Below, one piece after another: positions 53,510-64,000 of a DNA stretch of 64,000 bases. A model generated the notes under the pieces. It had not been told where the DNA came from. It saw only the letters and a list, made by a program, of their open reading frames with translations, and made no database searches. The DNA comes from Amphibalanus amphitrite (taxonomy: Eukaryota > Arthropoda > Thecostraca > Balanomorpha > Balanidae). The position numbers and the translations under genes are program-made. Location of the stretch: positions 248,001 to 312,000 of the forward strand of contig NW_024881610.1 in the NCBI RefSeq assembly GCF_019059575.1, written 5' to 3'. Every line of letters begins with the position of its first letter. Position 1 is the stretch's first letter.

Positions 53510-55356
53510 ACAAACACTATTCGTTAGAATTGTGTTTTTCTATTGAAAAACAACCGGAGCGGTCGTTCTCCGGGCTATGTTTTGCAAGTCTGGCAGCGAA
53601 TCGAGACATCTTGATTGGGGCCTAGACGAAATGTACAATCTTCGTAAAAAGTTCAGTGTATAGGCTCCCGGAGGCGATCTACCTTATGGCATCGGTCGCT
53701 ACTCGCTTAAAACCTCGTGGCACGTGGCACGTGCGATTCCATTTTCCCCGTGTTAAGTGAACGGGGTTTTGGACACTTTTTGCGCGATCGCCAATAGCGG
53801 GAAAACGAGCCAAGGAAGAGGTGGTTTTCTTCCCAGCATTTTATGGCAAACACGTTTGGGTACACGCTAGTGTGCGCTGTATACCCCTCAGAATCTCGGA
53901 ACGTGTCTTTGCACGAGGTCAAAGTTGGAATTTTGCTGTGTCCCATGTTAAGTCAATGGACGGCGATGTCGAGACTTTGCAGAGACATTTTCATTCGATC
54001 TTTGTACAAAATTTTAGAGATAGATTTCGCCCAAACTCTTATATCTTGTAAAGGAAAGAGCATAGTACATGCCGTTATGCTTCGTTAAGCTGGCAGAAAT
54101 CGTTTTTTCTAATAAAGTTCGTTTGAAAATGAAAATTTTTAACATGGAAAGTCAATGGGAGCGTCTTTGTTGCTTAATAACTTTTTACGTTACAGATATA
54201 TCAAAGTGAAAAGTTAATAAAACATACAACTTTCGATGCTCTTTCCAATAATGTATAGAACGTCACTGCACGATGTGCCGTTTTTAAGAAAAGTTGTAAA
54301 AAAGCAGGGCTCGACTGTGACTTGAACCCAACCACATTAGAGTATACGAATAGGTGACGGCGATACCTCCCGTGTGCGGATGCGACACTGATTATTGCTA
54401 AATATTAGCAGTAGGCCGCCTGTGGGGTGCCTGTACAAACCTTATATCTCTGCAACCACTGGACCGATTCACTCGCGGTCTTTTGTGTGGGATAGCTCCT
54501 TCCTTTCTTACACGTAGTGTGCTACTCTCGATGCGTATGGGTGACCCCTAATGCACGTGCCACGTGCAAAACGAAAAGAAGTCAGTTCAGTAACAAGTCT
54601 AATAACTCTGTAGTTAGTTTGCCGATTGCGCTGATACTTGGCATGGTTGTAGGCACCCGCCGCGCAATGCATTTCCATGTGTCACGGTTGGGGTGCCGCT
54701 GCACGTGCGCACGGGCAGGGTGACGCTTCCAGATCTCGAGAACGACTGGGCCGATTGTGATCAAAGTTGGCACACCGTTAGGGCTCGGCGAGTAGGGTGC
54801 CGTGCACAAGTCAGATGGGACCCAGTTTGCACGTGCGCACGTGCAGGCTGACGCTTCCATATCTCAAGAACGGTTGGACCGACTGTGCTCAAATTTGGCA
54901 TACCACTAGAGACTAGTTAGTAGGGTGCCGTGCACAAGTCAGTAAGTATGTATTTTCATGTGCCGCGGTTGGGGTGCAGCTGCACGTGCGCACGTGTAGG
55001 GGTCGTTTCCCGATCTTGGAAACGGCTGGGCCGATTCAGATTAAATTTGGTACATCGCTAGAAACCGGCGAATAGAGTGCCGTGCACAAGTCAATTAGGG
55101 CCCAGGCTGCACGTGCGCACGTGCAGGGTCACGCTTCCAGATCTCGAAAACGGCCGGGTCGATTGCACTCAAATTTGGCACACCGCTATAGACCGGCGAA
55201 TAGGGTGCCGTGCACGTCAGTCCGTAGCACACCGACTCCGGTCTGCACGTGCAAGGCTCATCCTCTCGTTTGGCGGCGGGCGTTTTTGCTGCGTTTCCAA
55301 AGGTGCTTGCTCAAACAACCTGCGGTCCAGCGATGCGGAGCCCAGCATCGCAGATG
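53510..55356 (+). repeat. HINE-like unit, beta, copy 3 (start lost)
   Basis: It matches 41263-43119 at offset 12237 throughout the parts compared, including the altered palindrome arms (54700, 54981) and the truncated hairpin at its 3' end. Confidence 0.9.
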
Positions 55357-55681
55357 TAACCGCAGGTTGTTTGAAAAGATTTAATGCAAGCTTCACTGAA
55401 GTTGGTATATTCTTTTTCTATTTTTCTATAACCGCAGGTTGTTTGAAAAGATTTAATGCAAGCTTCACTGAAGTTGGTATATTCTTTTTCTATAACCGCA
55501 GGTTGTTTGAAAAGACAAACACTATTCGTTAGAATTGTGTTTTTCTATTGAAAAACAACCGGAGCGGTCGTTGTCCGGGCTATGTTTTGCAAGTCTGGCA
55601 GCGAATTGGGGCAACTTGGTAGGGGCCTAGACGAAATGTACAATCTTCGTAAAAAGTTCAGTGTATGGTATTCTTTTTCTA
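55357..55681 (+). repeat. Second copy of the triple short-fragment block
   Basis: Starts at 55357, 55429 and 55493 reproduce 43120-43444 at offset 12237. These truncations therefore pre-date the large duplication. Confidence 0.92.
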
Positions 55682-57516
55682 TAACCGCAGGTTGTTTGAA
55701 AAGACAAACACTATTCGTTAGAATTGTGTTTTTCTATTGAAAAACAACCGGAGCGGTCGTTCTCCGGGCTATGTTTTGCAAGTCTGGCAGCGAATCGAGA
55801 CATCTTGATTGGGGCCTAGACGAAATGTACAATCTTCGTAAAAAGTTCAGTGTATAGGCTCCCGGAGGCGATCTACCTTATGGCATCGGTCGCTACTCGC
55901 TTAAAACCTCGTGGCACGTGGCACGTGCGATTCCATTTTCCCCGTGTTAAGTGAACGGGGTTTTGGACACTTTTTGCGCGATCGCCAATAGCGGGAAAAC
56001 GAGCCAAGGAAGAGGTGGTTTTCTTCCCAGCATTTTATGGCAAACACGTTTGGGTACACGCTAGTGTGCGCTGTATACCCCTCAGAATCTCGGAACGTGT
56101 CTTTGCACGAGGTCAAAGTTGGAATTTTGCTGTGTCCCATGTTAAGTCAATGGACGGCGATGTCGAGACTTTGCAGAGACATTTTCATTCGATCTTTGTA
56201 CAAAATTTTAGAGATAGATTTCGCCCAAACTCTTATATCTTGTAAAGGAAAGAGCATAGTACATGCCGTTATGCTTCGTTAAGCTGGCAGAAATCGTTTT
56301 TTCTAATAAAGTTCGTTTGAAAATGAAAATTTTTAACATGGAAAGTCAATGGGAGCGTCTTTGTTGCTTAATAACTTTTTACGTTACAGATATATCAAAG
56401 TGAAAAGTTAATAAAACATACAACTTTCGATGCTCTTTCCAATAATGTATAGAACGTCACTGCACGATGTGCCGTTTTTAAGAAAAGTTGTAAAAAAGCA
56501 GGGCTCGACTGTGACTTGAACCCAACCACATTAGAGTATACGAATAGGTGACGGCGATACCTCCCGTGTGCGGATGCGACACTGATTATTGCTAAATATT
56601 AGCAGTAGGCCGCCTGTGGGGTGCCTGTACAAACCTTATATCTCTGCAACCACTGGACCGATTCACTCGCGGTCTTTTGTGTGGGATAGCTCCTTCCTTT
56701 CTTACACGTAGTGTGCTACTCTCGATGCGTATGGGTGACCCCTAATGCACGTGCCACGTGCAAAACGAAAAGAAGTCAGTTCAGTAACAAGTCTAATAAC
56801 TCTGTAGTTAGTTTGCCGATTGCGCTGATACTTGGCATGGTTGTAGGCACCCGCCGCGCAATGCATTTCCATGTGTCACGGTTGGGGTGCCGCTGCACGT
56901 GCGCACGGGCAGGGTGACGCTTCCAGATCTCGAGAACGACTGGGCCGATTGTGATCAAAGTTGGCACACCGTTAGGGCTCGGCGAGTAGGGTGCCGTGCA
57001 CAAGTCAGATGGGACCCAGTTTGCACGTGCGCACGTGCAGGCTGACGCTTCCATATCTCAAGAACGGTTGGACCGACTGTGCTCAAATTTGGCATACCAC
57101 TAGAGACTAGTTAGTAGGGTGCCGTGCACAAGTCAGTAAGTATGTATTTTCATGTGCCGCGGTTGGGGTGCAGCTGCACGTGCGCACGTGTAGGGGTCGT
57201 TTCCCGATCTTGGAAACGGCTGGGCCGATTCAGATTAAATTTGGTACATCGCTAGAAACCGGCGAATAGAGTGCCGTGCACAAGTCAATTAGGGCCCAGG
57301 CTGCACGTGCGCACGTGCAGGGTCACGCTTCCAGATCTCGAAAACGGCCGGGTCGATTGCACTCAAATTTGGCACACCGCTATAGACCGGCGAATAGGGT
57401 GCCGTGCACGTCAGTCCGTAGCACACCGACTCCGGTCTGCACGTGCAAGGCTCATCCTCTCGTTTGGCGGCGGGCGTTTTTGCTGCGTTTCCAAAGGTGC
57501 TTGCTCAAACAACCTG
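55682..57516 (+). repeat. HINE-like unit, beta, copy 4
   Basis: It matches 43445-45279 at offset 12237, then ends earlier: CAAACAACCTG is followed directly by the next start, so the hairpin and part of the terminal inverted sequence are missing. Palindromes are near 56894, 57022, 57175 and 57302. Confidence 0.9.
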
Positions 57517-58650
57517 TAACCGCAGGTTGTTTGAAAAGACAAACACTATTCGTTAGAATTGTGTTTTTCTAGGTCGTTCTCCGGGCTATGTTTTGCAAGT
57601 CTGGCAGCGAATTGGGGCAACTTGGTAGGGGCCTAGACGATAACCGCAGGTTGTTTGAAAAGACAAACACTATTCGTTAGAATTGTGTTTTTCTATTGAA
57701 AAACAACCGGAGCGGTCGTTCTCCGGGCTAATGTTTTGCAAGTCTGGCAGCGAATCGAGACATCTTGATTGGGGCCTAGACGAAATGTACAATCTTCGTA
57801 AAAAGTTCAGTGTATAGGCTCCCGGAGGCGATCTACCTTATGGCATCGGTCGCTACTCGCTTAAAACCTCGTGGCACGTGGCACGTGCGATTCCATTTTC
57901 CCCGTGTTAAGTGAGCGGGGTTTTGGACACTTTTTGCGCGATCGCCAATAGCGGGAAAACGAGCCAAGGAAGAGGTGGTTTTCTTCCCAGCATTTTATGG
58001 CAAACACGTTTGGGTACACGCTAGTGTGCGCTGTATACCCCTCAGAATCTCGGAACGTGTCTTTGCACGAGGTGAAAGTTGGAATTTTGCTGTGTCCCAT
58101 GTTAAGTCAATGGACGGCGATGTCGAGACTTTGCAGAGACATTTTCATTCGATCTTTGTACAAAATTTTAGAGATAGATTTCGCCCAAACTCTTATATCT
58201 TGTAAAGGAAAGAGCATAGTACATGCCGTTATGCTTCGTTAAGCTGGCAGAAATCGTTTTTTCTAATAAAGTTCGTTTGAAAATGAAAATTTTTAACATG
58301 GAAAGTCAATGGGAGCGTCTTTGTTGCTTAATAACTTTTTACGTTACAGATATATCAAAGTCCCAGTTTGCACGTGCGCACGTGCAGGCTGACGCTTCCA
58401 TATCTCAAGAACGGTTGGACCGACTGTGCTCAAATTTGGCATACCACTAGAGACTAGTTAGTAGGGTGCCGTGCACAAGTCAGTAAGTATGTATTTTCAT
58501 GTGCCGCGGTTGGGGTGCAGCTGCACGTGCGCACGTGTAGGGGTCGTTTCCCGATCTTGGAAACGGCTGGGCCGATTCAGATTAAATTTGGTACATCGCT
58601 AGAAACCGGCGAATAGAGTGCCGTGCACAAGTCAATTAGGGCCCAGGCTG
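57517..58650 (+). repeat. Two truncated units
   Basis: 57517-57640 is a 124-bp start that lacks the ATTGAAAAACAACCGGAGC arm and stops at CCTAGACGA. The unit from 57641 follows copies 1-4 to about 58361 (ATATATCAAAG). It then jumps directly to CCCAGTTTGCACGTGC in the palindrome cluster (palindromes near 58370 and 58523), an internal deletion of about 0.65 kb. It ends at GCCCAGGCTG. Confidence 0.9.
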
Positions 58651-58772
58651 TAACCGCAGGTTGTTTGAAAAGACAAACACTATTCGTTAGAATTGTGTTT
58701 TTCTATACACGACACAGACAGGAGACAGAATAGACATATGCTGCAGAAAACGAACGGTTATACTATGCACTA
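58651..58772 (+). repeat. Short unit fragment with purine-rich spacer
   Basis: The first 56 bases of a unit (to GTGTTTTTCTAT) are followed by ACACGACACAGACAGGAGAC and related sequence to 58772, resembling the spacers at 5715-5836 and 6202-6323 (AGGAGACA, CTGCAGA, CGAACGGTTAT). The next start follows. Confidence 0.85.
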
Positions 58773-60770
58773 TAACCGCAGGTTGTTTGAAAAGACAAAC
58801 ACTATTCGTTAGAATTGTGTTTTTCTATTGAAAAACAACCGGAGCGGTCGTTCTCCGGGCTATGTTTTGCAAGTCTGGCAGCGAATCGAGACATTTTGGG
58901 TGGGGCCTAGACGAAATGTACAATCTTCGTAAAAAGTTCATGGTATGGGCTCCCGGAGGCGATCTACCTGATGGCACCGGTCGCTACTCGCTAAGAAGTC
59001 TTTTGCGCGTGGCACGTGCGATTCCATTTTCCCCATGTTAAGTGAACGGGGTTTTGGACACTTTTTGCGCGATCGCCAATAGCGGAAAAACGAGCCAAGG
59101 AAGAGGTGGTTTTCTTCCCAGCATTTTATGGCAAACACGTTTGGGTACACGCCAGTGTGCGCTGTATACCCCTCAGAATCTCGGAACGTGTCTTTGCACG
59201 AGGTCAAAGTTGGAATTTTGCTGTGTCCCATGTTAAGTCAATGGACGGCGATGTCGAGACTTTGCAGAGACATTTTCATTCGATCTTTGTACAAAATTTT
59301 AGAGATAGATTTCGCCCAAACTCTTATATCTTGTAGAGAAAGGAGCATAGTACATGCTGGTATGCTTCGTTAAGCTGGCAGAAATCGTTTTTTCTAATAA
59401 AGTTCGTTTGAAAATGAAAATTTTTAACATGGAAAGTCAATGGGTGCGTCTTTATTCCTCTATAACTTTTATCGTTAGTAATATATATAGGTGAAAAGTT
59501 GATATAATATACGACTTTCGATGCTCTTTCCAACGATGTATAGCACGTCACTGCACGGTGTGCCGTTTTCAAGAAAAGTTGTAAAAAAGCAGGGCTCGAC
59601 TGTGACTTGAACCCAACCACATTGAGTATACGAACAGGTGAAGGGGACACCTCCCATGTGCGGACGCGGCACTGATTATTGCTTATTATTGGCAGTCGGC
59701 CGTTGTGGGTGCGCCTTTGCTAAGCTTATATCTCCACAACTGCTTGACCGATTCACTCGCCGTCTTTTGTGTGGGATAGCCTCTTCCATTCTTACACGTA
59801 GTGTGCTATTCTCGATGCGTATGGGTGACCCCTAATGCACGTGCCACGTGCAAAGCGAAGAGGTGTCAGTTCGGTAGCAAGTGTAATAACTCTGTAGTTA
59901 TTTTGCCGATTGCGCTGATCCTTGGCATGGATGTAGGCAACCGCCGGGCAATACATTTCCGTGTGTCACGGTTGGGGTGCAGCTGCACGTGCGCACGGGC
60001 AGGGTGACGCTTCCAGATCTCGAGAACGGCTGGGCCGATTGTGATCAAAGTTGGCACACCGTTAGGGATCGGCGAGTAGGGTGCCGTGCACAACTCAGAT
60101 GGGACCCATTTGGCACGTGCGCACGTGCAGGCTGACGCTTCCAGATCTCAAGAACGGCTGGGCCGATTGCACTCAAATTCGGTACACTTCTAGAGACCGA
60201 TTAGAAGGTTGCCGTGCACAAGTCAGTGAGTATGTATTTGCATGTGTCACGGTTGGATTGCAGCTGCACGTGCGCACGTGCAGGGGTCGCTCCCAGATCT
60301 TGAAATTGAATGGGCTGATTGAGTTCAAAGTTGGTACATCGCTAGAAACCGGCGAATAGATATTTTCATGTGCCACGGTTGGGGTGCAGCTGCACGTGCG
60401 CACGTGTAGGGGTCGCTTCCAGATCTTGGAAACGGCTGGGCCGATTCAGATTTAATTCGGTACACCGCTAGAGACCGGCGAATAGAGTGCCGTGCACAAG
60501 TCAATTGGGACCCAGGCTGCACGTGCGCACGTGCAGGGTGTCGCTTCCGGATCTCGAAAATGGCCGTGCCGATTGCACTCAAATTTGGCACACCGCTATA
60601 GACCGACGAATAGGGTGCCGTGCACGTCAGTCCGTATCACACCGACTCCGGTCTGCACGTGCAAGGCTCATCCTCTCGTTTGGCGGCGGGCGTTTTTGCT
60701 GCGTTTACAAAGGTGCTTGCTCAAACAACCTGCGGTCCCGCGATGCGGAGCCCAGCATCGCAGATGCTGG
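58773..60770 (+). repeat. HINE-like unit, beta, variant
   Basis: This 1998-bp unit has the beta middle (near 59588), a CACGTG pair near 59837, and palindromes at 59986 (altered arm), 60115, 60266, 60389 (altered) and 60523. The 3' end is complete, with TCAAACAACCTGCGGT at 60721 and the hairpin to 60770. It differs more from copies 1-4 than they do from one another. Confidence 0.88.
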
Positions 60771-62642
60771 TAACCGCAGGTTGTTTGAAAAGACAAACAC
60801 TATTCGTTAGAATTGTGTTTTTCTATTGAAAAACAACCGGAGCGGTCGTTCTCCGGGCTATGTTTTGCAAGTCTGGCCGCGAATTGGGGCAACTTGGTAG
60901 GGGCCTAGACGAAATGTACAATCTTCGTAAAAAGTTCAGTGTATGGGCTCTCGGAGGCGATCTACCTGATGGCACCGGTCGCTACTCGCTAAGAAGTCTT
61001 TTGCGCGTGGCGCGTGCGTTTGAATTTTCGCCCATGTTAAGTCAATGGGGTTTTGGACACTTTTTGCGCGATCGCTAATAGCGGGAAAACGAGCCAAGAA
61101 AGGGGTGGTTTTCATCCCAGCATTTTATGGCAAACACGTTCCGGTACACGCCAGTGTGCGCCGTATACCCGTCAGAATCTCGGAACGTGTCTTTGCACGC
61201 GATTAAAGTTGGAATTTTGCTGTGTCCCATGTTAAGTCAATGGACGGCGATGTCGAGACTTTGCAGAGACATTTTCATTCGATCTTTGTGCAAAATTTTA
61301 GAGATAGATTTCGCCCAAACTCTTATATCTTGTAGAGGAAAGAGCATAGTGCATGCGCTTATGCTTCGTTAAGCTGGCAGAACTCATTTTTTCTTATAAA
61401 GTTCATTTGAAAATTAAAATTTTTAACATGGAAAGTCAATGGGAGCGTCTTTATTCCTCCATAACTTTTATCGTTAGTATTATATATAGGTGAAAAGTTA
61501 ATATAATATACAACTTTTGGTGCTCTTTCCAACAATGCATAGAACGTCACTGCACGATGTGCCGTTTCTGAGAAAAGTTGTAAAAAAGCAGGGCTCGACT
61601 GTGACTTGAACCCAATCACATTAGAATATACGAACAGGTGAAGGGGACACCTCCCATGTGCGGACGCGACACTGATTATTGCTAATTATTAGCAGTCGGC
61701 CGCCGTGGGGGCGCCTTTACAAACCTTATATCTCTGCAACCACTGACCCGATTCACTCGCGGTCTTTTGTGTGGGATAATTTCTTCCTTTCCCAAACGTA
61801 GTGTGCTACTCTCGATGCGTATGGGTGACCCCTAATGCACGTGCCACGTGCAAAACGAAGAGGTGTCAGTTCGGTAGCAAGTCTAATAACTCTGTAGTTA
61901 TTTTGCCGATTGCGCTGATCTTGGCATGGATGTTGGCACGCACCCGGCAATGCATTTCCATGTGTCACGGTTGGGGTGCCGCTGCACGTGCGCACGGGCA
62001 GGGTGACGCTTCCAGATCTCGAGAACGGCTGGGCCGATTGTGATCAAAGTTGGCACACCGTTAGGGCTCGGCGAGTAGGGTGCCGAGCAAAAGTCAGATG
62101 GGACCCAGTTTGCACGTGCGCACGTGCAGGACGACGCTTCCAGATCTCGAGAACGGCCGGGCCGATTGCACTCAAATTCGGTACACTTCTAGAGAACGAT
62201 CAGAAGGGTGCCGTGCACAAGTCAGTAAGTATGTATTTTCATGTGCCGTGGTTGGGGTGCAGCTGCACGTGCGCACATGTAGGGGTCGTTTCCCGATCTT
62301 GGAAACGGCTGGGCCGATTCAGATTAAATTTGATACATCGCTAGAAACCGGCGAATAGAGTGCCGTGCACAAGTCAATTGGGGCCCAGGCTGCACGTGCG
62401 CACGTGCAGGGTGTCGCTTCCAGATCTCGAAAACGGCCGGGTCGTTTGCACTCAAATTTGGCACACCGCTATAGACCGGCGAATAAGGTGCCGTGCACGT
62501 CAGTTTTTAGCACACCCACTCCGGTCTGCACGTGCAAGGCTCATCCTCTCGTTTGGCGGGTGGCGTTTTTGCGGCGTTAAAGAGGTGCTTGCTCAAACAA
62601 CCTGCGGTCCCGCGATGCGGAGCCCAGCATCGCAGATGCTGG
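60771..62642 (+). repeat. HINE-like unit, beta, twin of 45318-47573
   Basis: It matches 45318-47573 at offset 15453 before the 384-bp duplication and 15069 after it. It carries the same altered palindrome arms (61982, 62263) and the same complete 3' end. It lacks the 384-bp extra copy. Confidence 0.92.
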
Positions 62643-64000
62643 TAACCGCAGGTTGTTTGAAAAGACAAACACTATTCGTTAGAATTGTGTTTTTCTATTG
62701 AAAAACAACCGGAGCGGTCCTTCTCCGGGCTATGTTTTGCAAGTCTGGCCGCGAATCGAGACAAGTTGAGCCTCTCCTAAACGAATCCCTCAATCTTCGT
62801 AAAAATTTCAGGGTATGGGCTCCCGCGGGCGATCTACCTGATGGCACCGGTCGCTACTCGCTTAAAACCTCGTGGCACGTGGCACGTGCGATTCCATTTT
62901 CCCCATGTTAAGTCAACGGGGTTTTGGACACTTTTTGCGCGATCGCCAATGGCGGGAAAACGAGCCAAGGAAGAGGTGGTTTTCTTCCCAGCATTTTATG
63001 GCAAACACGTTTGGGTACACGCTAGTGTGCGCCGTATACCCCTCAGAACTTCGTAACGTGTCTTTGCACGAGGTCAAAGTTGAACTTTTTTCGCTCCCCA
63101 TGTTAAGTCAATGGGCGTTTTTGCAAAGACTTTTTCATTCGCTCATTGTACAAAATTATATGATACGATTTTGTTTAAACTTCCAGGACTTGTTGTGAAA
63201 AGACCATAGAACATGTTGTTATGCTTCTTTAAGCTGTGCAAATTCGTTTGTTCTTTTTAGGCTCGTTTAAAAATGAAAAATTTTAACATGGAAAGTCAAT
63301 GGGAGCGTCTTTGCTGCTTAATAACTTTTTACAGTTGAGATATATTTAAGTGAAAAGTTGATAGGTTATACAACTTTTGATGCTCTTTCCAATGATATAT
63401 AGAAAGTTATTGCACGTTGTGCCGTTTTTGAGGAATTTGGTAAAAAAGCACGACTTTACCGAGATTTGAGCTCAGACCTATATATGGTCTTGGCTCAGAC
63501 AGTATACGAACAGGTGACAGGGATACCTCCCATTGAAGGATGCGATTTACTACCAAACATTAGCAGCCGGCCGCCGTGGGGACGTTTTTGTACGACTTAT
63601 ATCTCCGCAGCCACTGGACCAATACACTTGCGGTTTTTTGTGTGGGGTAGCGTATACCCTTCTTAGAAGTATTTTACTATGGACGATGCATGCGAGTGAC
63701 CCCTACTGCACGTGACACGTGTAATACGGACAGGTGTCAGTTTTGTAATAAGTGCAATAACTCGGTAATTACTGGGCCAATTGCGCTGAAACTTGGCATG
63801 CAGGTAGTCACCTACCAGGCGATCCATTTTCATGTGCCACGGTAGGGGTGCCGCTGCACGTGCGCACGTGCAGGGTGACGCTTCCAGATCTCGTGACCGG
63901 CCGGGCCGATTGAGTTCAAATTTGGCACACCGTCAGAGACCGCGTAGTAGGGTGCCTTGCACAGATCAGTTGGGTCCCAGGTTGCACGTGCGCACGTGCA
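62643..64000 (+). repeat. HINE-like unit, alpha, cut by window end
   Basis: It starts at TAACCGCAGG, with an alpha middle near 63462-63520 and a CACGTG pair near 63708. Two palindromes lie near 63857 and 63983, the last at the window edge. Confidence 0.85.

Overview
The window looks like repeat-rich, non-genic DNA from an invertebrate animal. LINEs with an apurinic-endonuclease domain, a BEL/Pao LTR retrotransposon, TTAA- and TA-flanked cut-and-paste elements and a foldback element are all present. No host gene, rRNA, tRNA or CRISPR array could be supported. The exact taxon (crustacean, mollusc or other) cannot be decided from the sequence alone.

Layout. (1) Most of 1-17808, 32083-33236, 41222-49414 and 52917-64000 is an array of ~1.85-2.25 kb units. 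Each starts exactly at TAACCGCAGG (31 starts found) and carries clusters of an 18-bp palindrome with two CACGTG cores. An intact unit ends in a sequence inverted to its own start, followed by a perfect hairpin. This architecture (subterminal inverted repeats, 3' hairpin, internal tandem repeats, constant 5' end, ragged 3' ends, tandem arrangement) resembles Helentron-associated non-autonomous rolling-circle elements (HINEs). That assignment is an inference. (2) 17809-32082 is a 5'-truncated CR1-like LINE on the minus strand, split by a TA-flanked element (27800-29167) and a 9.4-kb foldback element (18291-27670). The foldback arms are arrays of a 144-bp monomer, and one arm holds two adjoining TTAA-flanked elements (20605-21591, 21596-22471). 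(3) 33237-41221 is a whole-looking BEL/Pao element with two 742-bp LTRs. (4) 49415-52916 is a second LINE with a 1052-codon open frame. (5) Two copies of an ~800-bp element with CGTTACGGT ends sit at the same place in two array units (14894-15700, 48415-49208). (6) G/T-rich simple arrays lie at 2271-2776 and 4886-5646, and an AGGTCA-rich segment lies at about 12846-13806.

How the parts relate. The order of insertion can be read directly: array unit, then CR1-like LINE, then the TA element and the foldback element, then the TTAA elements in the foldback arm. Subtracting the TA and foldback insertions with one target-site copy each leaves a LINE ORF2 of 2832 bases (944 codons including stop), which independently confirms the boundaries. 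The right part of the array was duplicated recently: 41263-45317 matches about 53510-57516 at an offset of 12237, and 45318-47573 matches 60771-62642 except for one extra 384-bp tandem copy.
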